A stretch of DNA of 64,000 nt, taken from SpSt-333 sp964371615 (GTDB taxonomy: Bacteria; Bacteroidota; Ignavibacteria; UBA10030; UBA8401). The DNA is taken from positions 1-64,000 of the forward strand of contig CAYJMS010000006.1 of the NCBI GenBank assembly GCA_964371615.1, given 5' to 3'. The translations under genes were made by a program, and so were the position numbers. Positions 35,220-43,327 of this stretch are shown piece after piece; position 1 is the first letter of the stretch, and each line of letters starts with the position of its first letter. The notes under the pieces are model-generated. The model was given only the letters and a program-made list of their open reading frames with translations, was not told the DNA's origin and searched no databases.

Positions 35220-36494
35220 CTACAGAAGTTTTATTCCCCGCAAAATTCTGCCGACAAACTCCTTATTCTTGCTGCTGACACGCAACGAAACGTGAACGCC
35301 GTCTTCTTCAAAAGTTTGCTGCGTCACTTCGGCGTGGTCGTGCAACTGGGAGAGTAATTTATATCCATCCGCCGGAAGAACGAATGAAAGGTCCGAATAC
35401 GATGAATGGAGCATGGACAAAAGCAGTTCCTTAAATCCCAGAATATTGATACCGCGGCTCGCCGAGATGAAGATTGCCGGATCATATTTAGCCTGAAGAT
35501 CCTTGATCATTGCCCTGTCATTCAACAGATCGACTTTATTGAATACATGGACGACCGGTTTGCTCGAGGCGCCCAGATCGGCTATGGTCGATTTAACAAC
35601 GCCAATATGCTCATCCATTTGCGGATGGGAAACGTCGATAACATGCAGCAGGATATCCGCTTCGGTGACCTCTTCCAGTGTGCTTTTAAACGACGCAACA
35701 AGATGATGCGGAAGTTTCCTGATAAAACCGACCGTGTCGGTCACAAGCACCTTGTTTGACGGATCGAGTTCGACCAACCGTGTTGTGGCATCCAATGTTG
35801 CAAACAGCCGGTTCTCGACAAAGACGTCGGAATCGGAGAGTGTGTTCAGCAGCGTGGATTTTCCGACGTTCGTGTATCCGACAAGCGAGATGTTGTAATA
35901 TTCTTTTCTCCCTTTCCGTTGCGTCGCGCGCTGCGTGACAATCTTTTCCAGCCTTTCTTTCAGATTGGCGATACGTTCCCGGATCATCCGGCGGTCGGTT
36001 TCGATCTGCGTCTCACCCGGTCCGCGCGTTCCGATGCCGCCGTATTGTTTTGAAAGATGGGTCCACATTCTTGACAAACGGGGGAGCAGGTACTGCAATT
36101 GCGCCAATTCCACCTGCGTCTTTGCTTCGTTTGTTCTGGCACGCGATGCGAAAATGTCCAGAATCAATCCGCTGCGGTCGATGATCTTCCGGTCGATCAT
36201 CTTTTCGAGATTCCGCACCTGGGCAGGAGAAAGATCGTCGTCAAAGATGATAAGAGAAATATTCTCTTCTTCGGCCATCTGTGTTATTTGTTCGACCTTT
36301 CCTTTACCGATATAGTACGCCGAATCGTACCGGTCTTTCGATTGCAGCACCCGGTGAATCACGTCCGCTCCCGCCGTGTCGGCAAGAAGCACCAGTTCAT
36401 CGAGATACTCTTCCGCCTGCACTTTTTGTGCGGTACTTGTCGATACACCGACGGCAATCGCCCGTTCACGCGTTGTGGATTTCAGTTCTATCAT
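35220..36494 (-). CDS. hflX: GTPase HflX
   Basis: 424 residues. A ribosome-associated GTPase that splits or rescues stalled 70S ribosomes under stress. The N-terminal HflX domain includes DRSGLILDIFASRARTNEAK and the GGIGTRGPGETQIETDRR motif; the G domain has P-loop GYTNVGKST, then TLDATTR, DTVGFI and NKVD. Its start overlaps the previous gene's stop by four bases, so the two are cotranscribed. Confidence 0.96.
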   Translation of the reverse strand: MIELKSTTRERAIAVGVSTSTAQKVQAEEYLDELVLLADTAGADVIHRVLQSKDRYDSAYYIGKGKVEQITQMAEEENISLIIFDDDLSPAQVRNLEKMIDRKIIDRSGLILDIFASRARTNEAKTQVELAQLQYLLPRLSRMWTHLSKQYGGIGTRGPGETQIETDRRMIRERIANLKERLEKIVTQRATQRKGRKEYYNISLVGYTNVGKSTLLNTLSDSDVFVENRLFATLDATTRLVELDPSNKVLVTDTVGFIRKLPHHLVASFKSTLEEVTEADILLHVIDVSHPQMDEHIGVVKSTIADLGASSKPVVHVFNKVDLLNDRAMIKDLQAKYDPAIFISASRGINILGFKELLLSMLHSSYSDLSFVLPADGYKLLSQLHDHAEVTQQTFEEDGVHVSLRVSSKNKEFVGRILRGIKLL

Positions 36495-38638
36495 TGTGTC
36501 GACCTCTCTCTTCCGATGATCATTTCCAGCAGTCCAAGCAGTACCGCCGCTAATGCAAAATATCGCCAGAGTTCCATGCCGAATCTGCTCTGCATCACGG
36601 TTTCCTCCAGCGATGCATCCGGCTCCGGAAATGCAACGGACCGATCATCCGCTCCCAATGACGTGAGAAGTTCAGTGATATCGCTCTCGGATGAAAGTGA
36701 TCCATCCGATTCCGCCTTGTCGGTATTGACGGACAACGCCATGATGGTATCCCTCTCAGAAGCGATATAATATTGGCCGGTACTAATCATCTCCGATCCG
36801 GTGTATGTGATTTGCGAGATTCCTTCCGGCATCATTTTGGAGTAATACTGCAACGGCGAAAATCGATGTTCCGGGTCAATTGACCGGAGTGTTCCCGTTG
36901 CGGCCTGTTGAGCCCGCTGATGCCTCGATGTTGTGAATTCCATGTTCTCGCCGGAGACGAATTCAATCGAAGCGGATCCGAGATACATTTCCGAGGTCAG
37001 ATAAAGGATCGATTGATACATCATGGGCACAAAGAGACCGGTATAGACAAAATCGGACCATGATGATGTTGCCGGTGTGGAAAATCCGAGAATCTTTCCT
37101 TTCCGATATTCCCGCAACCATAGAAATGGAAGACCGTTGGAGAGGGTAATGATCGGTCTGACAGAGGTTTGAGAGGGAACACGCAGAACGGTTGTGATGT
37201 CCGGCGATTCAAGATTCCGTCCATCCTTTGGTGTATCGTCGAACATGCCGGCGAAGATCGGAAAATCAAGGTCTACTTGATTGAATGTAACGGGAGAGTT
37301 CGCTGTTGCCGGAACGGTGCCGGCGATTGTTAGTGAAAACTGTTCCAAATACCCATATGCTTTTTGTGTCGTATCACCGGATGGGAAAAAGATCAGGGAA
37401 CCGCCGCCGGCAATATGCTGGTGCAGCAATCGAGCCGCCGGTTCCGGAAGACCGGTAATGCCGGAAAGGATCACCACATCTGCTGCAGCGAGCATCGATG
37501 ATGAAATCTGATGAGGAAAAAACGTGTTCACATTCACCGATCCCGACGCCGTGAGCGTATTAGCGACATTCAATGCGGTAGTAATGAACCGTGCATGCTG
37601 TTCGTCGGGGGCGGCCAGTGCAATGGAGACTTTGTCGGGGATGGAAAGGGAGAAATAGTGTCTGTTGTCCGGTTCAAAGTTATCATCTTCCAGCTCAATT
37701 GAGCCGGTTAAAAATCCGGATCGGACAGGTGTGACGGAGAGTTCAACCGTGCTGCTTTCGCCTCCCTCAAGCGAGACGCTTTTTTGCATCACTCGTTTGT
37801 TCCCGATCGCAATGCTGACGAGATGATTGCCGACAGGCGACGAACCGTAGTTTTTCACGACGGCGTTCACCGTCACCGGTTTGTTTGCTTGCAACACAGT
37901 GGGGGGAATTGTTACGCGTTCAATGCCGATGTTCTCCGCCGGAGTGTCTGAAATTCGGGTGACGTAAAATCGTGTTGAGGGATCGAACAGAGGTTCCGGT
38001 ACAGTCGGTTCGACGGACGATGACGTGAGTGTCGTGTGTTGTCCATCGGTAAGAATATAGACTTCTTTATTGGCGTTCTTCGAGCGCTGCAGAATGGGAG
38101 AGACGGCGCGCAACGCGTCCGATAATGTCCTGCGTTTCGATGATAGGGTCGTTTCCTGAATCAATGAGAGCAATCGCTGCCTGTCGTGCGATGGCGCATC
38201 CATCGTCACGGTAGGAAGATCGGAAAGACGCACAATAATTGCATCGTCATTCTCCTGCATCAATGCGATAACCGCCGATGCCTGTTCCAATGCCTGATTA
38301 AGATAGACACCCCGTTCATTATGCAGCTCCATGCTCGGAGTATTGTCGATAATGATGGCGACGGAGGTTTTGGCGTGCGAACCGATGGTGCCGAAACTTC
38401 CCTTAAGCGCTGGACGGGAAAAAGCCAATACCAAAAAAAGGATCATGAATGTCCGCAACAGAAGCAATAGCCATTGACGGATGGCAATTTTCCGCATTGT
38501 ATTCCTTTGGAGTTCCTTCAAAAACGAGAGGGTGCTAAAGTCAATTGTGCGGAGTTTTCGCTTATTCAGCAGGTGGATCAGAATCGGTATGGCCGCCGCC
38601 GCAAGTCCGAGCAATACAAAGGGATTAAGAAATGTCAT
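36491..38638 (-). CDS. BatA-like protein: N-terminal BatA domain plus von Willebrand A domain, membrane-anchored
   Basis: 715 residues. MTFLNPFVLLGLAAAAIPIL starts the BatA/aerotolerance N-terminal domain with two membrane segments (about 5-25 and 58-76), and the VWA domain starts near VAIIIDNTPSMEL, a DxTxS variant of the MIDAS. A CARDB-like beta domain (about 225-320) and a glutamine-amidotransferase-like segment follow. A C-terminal membrane helix (about 690-710) ends the chain. Such proteins usually accompany MoxR ATPases and BatB/BatD genes, none of which are here. Precise role unknown. Confidence 0.85.
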   Translation of the reverse strand: MTFLNPFVLLGLAAAAIPILIHLLNKRKLRTIDFSTLSFLKELQRNTMRKIAIRQWLLLLLRTFMILFLVLAFSRPALKGSFGTIGSHAKTSVAIIIDNTPSMELHNERGVYLNQALEQASAVIALMQENDDAIIVRLSDLPTVTMDAPSHDRQRLLSLIQETTLSSKRRTLSDALRAVSPILQRSKNANKEVYILTDGQHTTLTSSSVEPTVPEPLFDPSTRFYVTRISDTPAENIGIERVTIPPTVLQANKPVTVNAVVKNYGSSPVGNHLVSIAIGNKRVMQKSVSLEGGESSTVELSVTPVRSGFLTGSIELEDDNFEPDNRHYFSLSIPDKVSIALAAPDEQHARFITTALNVANTLTASGSVNVNTFFPHQISSSMLAAADVVILSGITGLPEPAARLLHQHIAGGGSLIFFPSGDTTQKAYGYLEQFSLTIAGTVPATANSPVTFNQVDLDFPIFAGMFDDTPKDGRNLESPDITTVLRVPSQTSVRPIITLSNGLPFLWLREYRKGKILGFSTPATSSWSDFVYTGLFVPMMYQSILYLTSEMYLGSASIEFVSGENMEFTTSRHQRAQQAATGTLRSIDPEHRFSPLQYYSKMMPEGISQITYTGSEMISTGQYYIASERDTIMALSVNTDKAESDGSLSSESDITELLTSLGADDRSVAFPEPDASLEETVMQSRFGMELWRYFALAAVLLGLLEMIIGRERSTQ

Positions 38639-38795
38639 TGTTTACGGCACAAATTCACAGAAATAATACATTCACTGAAATATACAATGAGTTCGACTCA
38701 AATCAAAAAATATGAGTATTTCCTCAACAACACAACCGAATCCTTTCCTCCAGGAGCGCATCCTACATTTATACAATAGTAAGAAAGTAGATTCT

Positions 38796-39017
38796 ATGAT
38801 CGAAAAATCCATCCCGATTGAAGACCTTGTCACTCAGGTGCCCGGTTCTGTGCGCTATATGATGACACACGGCATCAAGTGTCTGGCGTGCGGCGAGCCG
38901 ATCTGGGGTACTTTGGAATCCGCTTCCCAAGAGAAGGGATTTTCGGATGAACAGATTGACACTTTTGTAAAGGATCTCAACACTTTGGCAGCACAGGAAG
39001 GGTCTACACCAAAGTAA
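38796..39017 (+). CDS. DUF1858 domain protein
   Basis: 73 residues from the ATG at 38796. An in-frame ATG at 38712 would add 28 residues that do not belong to the domain. The layout IEKSIPIEDLVTQVPGSVRYMMTHGIKCLACGEPIW matches DUF1858, including the CxxC pair (Cys56/Cys59 of the longer form). The domain also forms the N-terminus of the iron-sulfur repair protein ScdA/RIC. It precedes the NtrC-type regulator by 60 bases and may share its transcript. Confidence 0.8.
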   Translation: MIEKSIPIEDLVTQVPGSVRYMMTHGIKCLACGEPIWGTLESASQEKGFSDEQIDTFVKDLNTLAAQEGSTPK

Positions 39018-39076
39018 TGATAATCCTTGTTCCGTAATTATTCTCTCGGTACTTTTACCTGTCACCAAGCACATCT

Positions 39077-40441
39077 ATGACCAATTCTGATTTCCATATT
39101 CTCATTGTGGATGATGAGGCATCTCAGCGCGAGATTCTGGCTGGATATTTAAAGAAGAAACGATACGATGTTCATCATTCCGGATCTGCCCGTGAAGCGT
39201 TGGTGAAGATCCGGAACAATCGTTTTGATCTTGTCCTTTCAGATTATCGCATGCCTGAAAAATCCGGTTTTGATCTGTTGCAGGAGATTAAATCCATCAA
39301 TCCGGAAACGGATGTCGTACTCATGACCGCTTTTGGCACCATCGAAGGCGCCGTTGCCGCTATGCGGGAGGGTGCGTTCGATTATATCAGCAAACCGATC
39401 GAACTCGACGAACTGGAATTACTCATCCGGCGTCTGCAAGAGCGCAGACAATTGATTTCTGAAAATAAATTATTGAAAGAACAATTATCCCGGCGGTATT
39501 CATTTGAAGGGATCATTTCGCAATCGTCCGCAATGCAGGAGGTCCTGAATACCGCAGCGCGGGTTGCGGAGACCAATGCTCCGGTTCTCATCCGCGGTGA
39601 AAGCGGAACGGGGAAGGAAGTGATTGCTCATGTTATTCACTATAATAGCCAGCGGAAAGACAAACCGTTCATCGCGGTAAACTGCGCCGCATTGAACGAG
39701 AATTTGCTCGAAAGCGAATTGTTCGGCCATGAAAAAGGGGCATACACCGGAGCGGAAAAGCAGCGACGCGGACGTTTTGAACTTGCCGATTCGGGCACTA
39801 TTTTTCTGGACGAAATCGGCGATATCTCTCCCGCCACTCAGGTGCGGTTATTGCGTGTGCTGCAAGAACAAACTTTCGAACGGGTGGGCGGGACAGAGAC
39901 CATTGAAGTCAATGTCCGCGTTATTGCGGCGACGAACAAAAATCTTGAACAGGCAATCGAAAACGGATCGTTCCGGGAAGATCTTTTTTACCGGCTGAAT
40001 GTCATCACTATCGAGATCCCTCCGCTCCGCAAAAGGAGAGACGATATTCCGCCGCTCCTGGAGCATTTTGTTTCTGTTTTTGCAAAAGAACACAAACGGA
40101 GAAAACTCTCCTTTTCAAAAGAAGCATGGGATACGCTGGTGCGGTACGACTACCCCGGTAATGTACGGGAATTGGAAAATATCATTCAACGAGCGGTCAT
40201 TTTTTCCCGGGGCGAACACATTACCCGCGAAGATCTCCCTCTTAATGTCCGTCCCACCGCCGCTGAAGCAACTCTTCCCTCGGTACCGAAAGACCTGCAG
40301 CAACAGGTGGATCGGCTCGAGAAGGAATTGATTTTTGATGCCTTGAGAATTTACGGCAACAACCAAACGAAAGCGGCAAAGCAACTGGGTCTTACGGAAA
40401 GAAACCTGCGATATAAATTGAAAAAGTGGGGAATGAAATAA
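39077..40441 (+). CDS. sigma-54-dependent response regulator, NtrC family
   Basis: 454 residues, three domains. A receiver (about 6-120) with Asp56 as phospho-acceptor; the AAA+ sigma-54 interaction domain with Walker A GESGTGKE at 174-181, the sigma-54-contacting loop GAYTGA at 221-226 (a Phe to Tyr variant of GAFTGA) and GTIFLDEIGDIS Walker B; and a Fis-type helix-turn-helix at about 420-454 (NQTKAAKQLGLTERNLRYKL). It should activate the two sigma-54 promoters at 41147-41355. The likely cognate kinase lies at 43328. Confidence 0.95.
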   Translation: MTNSDFHILIVDDEASQREILAGYLKKKRYDVHHSGSAREALVKIRNNRFDLVLSDYRMPEKSGFDLLQEIKSINPETDVVLMTAFGTIEGAVAAMREGAFDYISKPIELDELELLIRRLQERRQLISENKLLKEQLSRRYSFEGIISQSSAMQEVLNTAARVAETNAPVLIRGESGTGKEVIAHVIHYNSQRKDKPFIAVNCAALNENLLESELFGHEKGAYTGAEKQRRGRFELADSGTIFLDEIGDISPATQVRLLRVLQEQTFERVGGTETIEVNVRVIAATNKNLEQAIENGSFREDLFYRLNVITIEIPPLRKRRDDIPPLLEHFVSVFAKEHKRRKLSFSKEAWDTLVRYDYPGNVRELENIIQRAVIFSRGEHITREDLPLNVRPTAAEATLPSVPKDLQQQVDRLEKELIFDALRIYGNNQTKAAKQLGLTERNLRYKLKKWGMK

Positions 40442-40446
40442 AAGGA

Positions 40447-40472
40447 AACGGCAAATCCGGGGATTTGCCGTT
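40447..40472. terminator. bidirectional terminator between convergent genes
   Basis: AACGGCAAAT and ATTTGCCGTT form a ten-pair stem around CCGGGG just after the regulator stop. Read on the - strand it is followed by TTCCTTTT; on the + strand the tail is less T-rich. Confidence 0.65.
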
Positions 40473-40486
40473 CTGACGTGCGGTGT

Positions 40487-41095
40487 TTATGGCAAGCGTT
40501 CAAGATTCCGCATGAATGCCGCGAGATGATTCTCCGATCCTCTTTTAAGATTCCTGTAGACGAACGCTATATCCGATTCCTCGCTCAGAGTGGATAACTG
40601 TTCATCCAGATCCTTGATATCCGTCTCCTCAACCAACACTCCCGCCTGCAACGCATCTTTTATTGACAGCGAACCTTTGGCAATAAGATCATCATACATC
40701 GCTTGCAATTCAGCATTGGTAAAAATTCCTTCCTTGTTCTCGCCGATTGGGTCAGTCAGACCATAGCGTTCAATCAATACCAGCAATGCATCCATATGCC
40801 GTTGTTCGCTTCTTGATATATTCTTGAAGACACGCAGGTTCCATTTGTTCCCCAGAGCGATATAGACATCCCGGGCAACCTTTTCTTCCTCTCTCATATA
40901 GAGCAGGCCTTCAATAGATTCCGTTTGTATATCTTCCTTCGGATATGCAGCGATCTGCTCTGCCAGAATATCCGGATCATTGTGCAGCATTATTTCAGCG
41001 CCATCGGTCGATAACGGTTCCGATGCCTGTCCCTCTTCGCAGCCGGCGGTGATGAATAATGAAAGTGTTGCCAGTACTATTCCCGTGTATTTCAT
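40487..41095 (-). CDS. DUF2202 ferritin-like lipoprotein
   Basis: 202 residues. A lipoprotein signal ends LFITAGC (Cys19). The mature part is the DUF2202 helical bundle: LLYMREEEKVARDVYIAL, RSEQRHMDALLVLIERYG and a C-terminal SEDDIAFVY-like segment (EESDIAFVYRNLKRGSENHLAAF). Glu and His residues in EEEK, SEQRH and SENH could form a ferritin-like di-metal site. Anchored in the periplasm. It is preceded by a consensus sigma-54 promoter, so it is probably a main target of the regulator at 39077. Confidence 0.9.
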   Translation of the reverse strand: MKYTGIVLATLSLFITAGCEEGQASEPLSTDGAEIMLHNDPDILAEQIAAYPKEDIQTESIEGLLYMREEEKVARDVYIALGNKWNLRVFKNISRSEQRHMDALLVLIERYGLTDPIGENKEGIFTNAELQAMYDDLIAKGSLSIKDALQAGVLVEETDIKDLDEQLSTLSEESDIAFVYRNLKRGSENHLAAFMRNLERLP

Positions 41096-41146
41096 TGTGT
41101 AATTCCTTTCGTTTTTAAAAAATGTATTTAGTGATAATGATAGTAC

Positions 41147-41162
41147 TGCAATAGACGTGCCA
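41147..41162 (-). promoter_or_regulatory. sigma-54 promoter of the DUF2202 gene
   Basis: Read on the - strand the site is TGGCACGTCTATTGCA, a full match to the sigma-54 consensus TGGCACG-N4-TTGCW with GG and GC elements ten bases apart. The transcript would start near 41136 and leave about 40 bases of leader with AAAGGA before the ATG at 41095. Confidence 0.85.
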
Positions 41163-41263
41163 CAATTGCTTCATATTTGCAATAGTACATTCCCTCTGTT
41201 TTTTGGTTTTCACTCGAAATCCTCCGGTGAGAAACAAAGATCTCGACGCTTTGGTCGCACTGT

Positions 41264-41281
41264 TTCGACGATAACGTCGAA
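41264..41281. promoter_or_regulatory. palindromic activator site between divergent sigma-54 promoters
   Basis: TTCGACG-ATAA-CGTCGAA is a perfect 7+4+7 inverted repeat. It lies about 100 bases upstream of one sigma-54 promoter and about 60 bases upstream of the other, where NtrC-type proteins bind as enhancers. A partial half-site (CTCGACG) lies at about 41241-41247 and another palindrome GAACCGGTTC at 41289-41298. The rest of the 328-base gap 41096-41423 holds no gene. Confidence 0.65.
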
Positions 41282-41339
41282 TGTGTTCGAACCGGTTCTG
41301 AGATGCAGTTAAAACACAGAAATTTCATTCATTTTAATT

Positions 41340-41355
41340 TGGCACGGCGATTGTA
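41340..41355 (+). promoter_or_regulatory. sigma-54 promoter of the secreted-protein/OMP operon
   Basis: TGGCACGGCGATTGTA matches the sigma-54 consensus at every key base except that TTGC reads TTGT. The transcript would start near 41367, about 57 bases before the ATG at 41424, which has a strong AGGAGG. Confidence 0.78.
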
Positions 41356-41423
41356 GGAATCATATCCAGAACGACACAAAAACAATCCACACATACATTC
41401 ACACAACATTACAGGAGGTTCAT

Positions 41424-41771
41424 ATGAAACGCATCATCAACATGGCACTGACGCTGGCGGTTATTCTCGCACTCGGCGTTCTGTTCACCGATTCCGCATC
41501 GGCACAGGAAAAAGGAACAAAGACCCAAAAAGAACAAAGCAAAGGTCAATATTTTGTCGATCAGGACGGTGACGGCATTTGCGATAACGTCGGCACAAAA
41601 ATGGGACAGAAGTCGGGGAACGGGATGAAGGGCAAGGGAAATGGTCCGAAGGACGGCACGGGCAACAAGGGAGTCGGCCCGAAAGATGGCACCGGATACG
41701 GTTCAGGAAACGGAACGGGCGTCTGTGACGGCACCGGTCCGAAGGGAACACCGCAACGAGGCCGTAAGTAA
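41424..41771 (+). CDS. small secreted glycine-rich protein with a DxDGDGxCD motif
   Basis: 115 residues. Signal peptide about 1-27 (DSASAQ). The motif DQDGDGICD at 46-54 looks like the calcium loop of dockerins and EF-hands and includes a cysteine. The last 60 residues are Gly/Lys/Asn/Thr-rich repeats such as GPKDGTGNKG and GPKDGTGYGS with one more cysteine in VCDGTG. I know no assigned function. The gene has a very good ribosome site and follows a sigma-54 promoter, so it is likely strongly induced. Confidence 0.8.
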   Translation: MKRIINMALTLAVILALGVLFTDSASAQEKGTKTQKEQSKGQYFVDQDGDGICDNVGTKMGQKSGNGMKGKGNGPKDGTGNKGVGPKDGTGYGSGNGTGVCDGTGPKGTPQRGRK

Positions 41772-41779
41772 TACGCATG

Positions 41780-41816
41780 ACGGGCTGGGGATTTCCCCAG
41801 TCCGTAATATTTTATT
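41780..41816 (+). terminator. attenuating terminator-like hairpin inside the secreted-protein operon
   Basis: ACGGGCTGGGG (41780-41790) and CCCCAGTCCGT (41795-41805) pair over eleven positions with one G-T, followed by TTTTATTT. It sits between two genes of the same direction, so it may lower expression of the downstream ones. Confidence 0.65.
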
Positions 41817-41828
41817 TAAAGTGAACTC

Positions 41829-42137
41829 ATGAAATCAATAATTACCATACTGCTGCTCATCATCCTTTCCGGTAACAATGCATTGTCACAGAATGCAGAC
41901 AGCGCTTCGGCACGAAACAAAAAAACCGAACAGAAGGAATTTAAGGATCAGAACGCCGATGGGGTGCCCGATTCGCCGCAGGGGAAAAAAGTACAGCGGC
42001 GCGATGCATTCATCGATGCCAATGGTGACGGAATTTGTGATTCACGCGAGCAAGGGCTCGGATTTAAACGAACCGGCAAACACTCGGGGAGCACTGCCGG
42101 AACAAAAACCGGACAGCATCGGGGAGGGAAAAAATGA
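41829..42137 (+). CDS. small secreted protein with two DxNxDG motifs
   Basis: 102 residues. Signal peptide about 1-20 (NNALSQ). Two acidic loops are visible: DQNADGVPD at 40-48 and DANGDGICD at 63-71, the second like that of the preceding gene, followed by SREQGLGF. The tail is Lys/Gly/Thr-rich and basic. Paralogous in style to the upstream protein. Unknown function; metal or calcium binding is inference. Its stop overlaps the next start by four bases. Confidence 0.78.
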   Translation: MKSIITILLLIILSGNNALSQNADSASARNKKTEQKEFKDQNADGVPDSPQGKKVQRRDAFIDANGDGICDSREQGLGFKRTGKHSGSTAGTKTGQHRGGKK

Positions 42138-43255
42138 GAACATTCACACTGATAGGAATAATGGTGATTGGCGTGATCTTCACTGCGCAATCCGTCAAGG
42201 CTCAATTTTCGGCTGAAAGCCGGATACATATGATGGTCGACGACAACATCAATAATAATTCTTTACAGATTACAGACAATATTACGTCACTCCAAGCTGT
42301 GGCGGGCTATGACTGGGATGGGGATGCATGGACCGGAAAGATTTTCTACGAAGGTTCCCTGAATTATTATCGTACCGTTCTATCACGGACCAATCAATAC
42401 CACTCCGGCGGAGCATTGTATTCGCTCAACACCGGCGCAGACGGAGACGACATCCTGCAACTGACGACGTCGATCGGCACGGGCATTTTCAGGGATGACT
42501 ATATCTTTTACGATCACCGTGCGTTTTCACTGGCAATGGAGTATAAATATTTCCTTTCCGAACGGATCATCAATAAATTCGGGTATTCATACCGATCGAC
42601 CTCGTTTGTCAATGCCGCCGGTTTCAGCTCCTCCGAACATTCCGTGTATGGCCATGCAGCGTTCGCACTGCCGACCAATACCACGGTGATCCTTCAGGCG
42701 GATATTGGGACAAAATACTACACCGAACCGATAGCGACAACGGTGCAAAAAGGGGGCTGGATCAACACAATCAATCCCGACGTGACGCAGCTGACGGGCG
42801 TCGCGCGCTTCGGACAGCGGATTACGGATGAGACGGGGATCAGCGCGACGTTCCGATATCAGTGGAATCTTCAAAAGCAATCCCGCTATCTCATCGATGC
42901 CGACGGATATCTTCTTTCCGATGATGAAATATTCGATGACCGGTACGGATACGAGGGCCTGCATTCATCCTTGATGTTCACCCAATTGCTGTCGGAATCC
43001 ATGAAAATCCGTGTGACCGGCGGAATAATAAACAAACTCTATTCGTTATTACCGGCCTACGGAATCGACGGATCCGTTCTCGCCGATCAGCGGGAAGATC
43101 AACGGTCATACCTGAGTATTCTCCTGGAGAAAGAATTCACCGATCTCGGATTTGGAGTGAAAACATCTCTTGATGTTATTGCGAATTCGTCGAACGATCC
43201 GTTCTATGACTACAATAATAAGGCGGTCGCAGTCGAATTCTATGTGCCGTTTTAA
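42134..43255 (+). CDS. predicted outer-membrane beta-barrel protein
   Basis: 373 residues with a signal peptide (about 1-23, QSVKAQ). Alternating strands rich in Tyr, Ser and Thr run the whole length and the chain ends VAVEFYVPF, with the aromatic C-terminal residue typical of OMPs. No named family recognised. Translationally coupled to the DGDG protein and under the same sigma-54 promoter unless the hairpin at 41780 blocks read-through. Confidence 0.75.
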   Translation: MRTFTLIGIMVIGVIFTAQSVKAQFSAESRIHMMVDDNINNNSLQITDNITSLQAVAGYDWDGDAWTGKIFYEGSLNYYRTVLSRTNQYHSGGALYSLNTGADGDDILQLTTSIGTGIFRDDYIFYDHRAFSLAMEYKYFLSERIINKFGYSYRSTSFVNAAGFSSSEHSVYGHAAFALPTNTTVILQADIGTKYYTEPIATTVQKGGWINTINPDVTQLTGVARFGQRITDETGISATFRYQWNLQKQSRYLIDADGYLLSDDEIFDDRYGYEGLHSSLMFTQLLSESMKIRVTGGIINKLYSLLPAYGIDGSVLADQREDQRSYLSILLEKEFTDLGFGVKTSLDVIANSSNDPFYDYNNKAVAVEFYVPF

Positions 43256-43327
43256 TATTCCGCCGTTATTTCTTATCGTGAGGCGAATCGGTATATTGCA
43301 CCATTATTTCATCACCGGAAATCCGCC

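Noticed and set aside
41128..41328. A 66-codon open frame in the gap between divergent sigma-54 promoters
   Set aside because: No ribosome site, and the region is better explained as regulatory DNA with promoter and palindromic sites.
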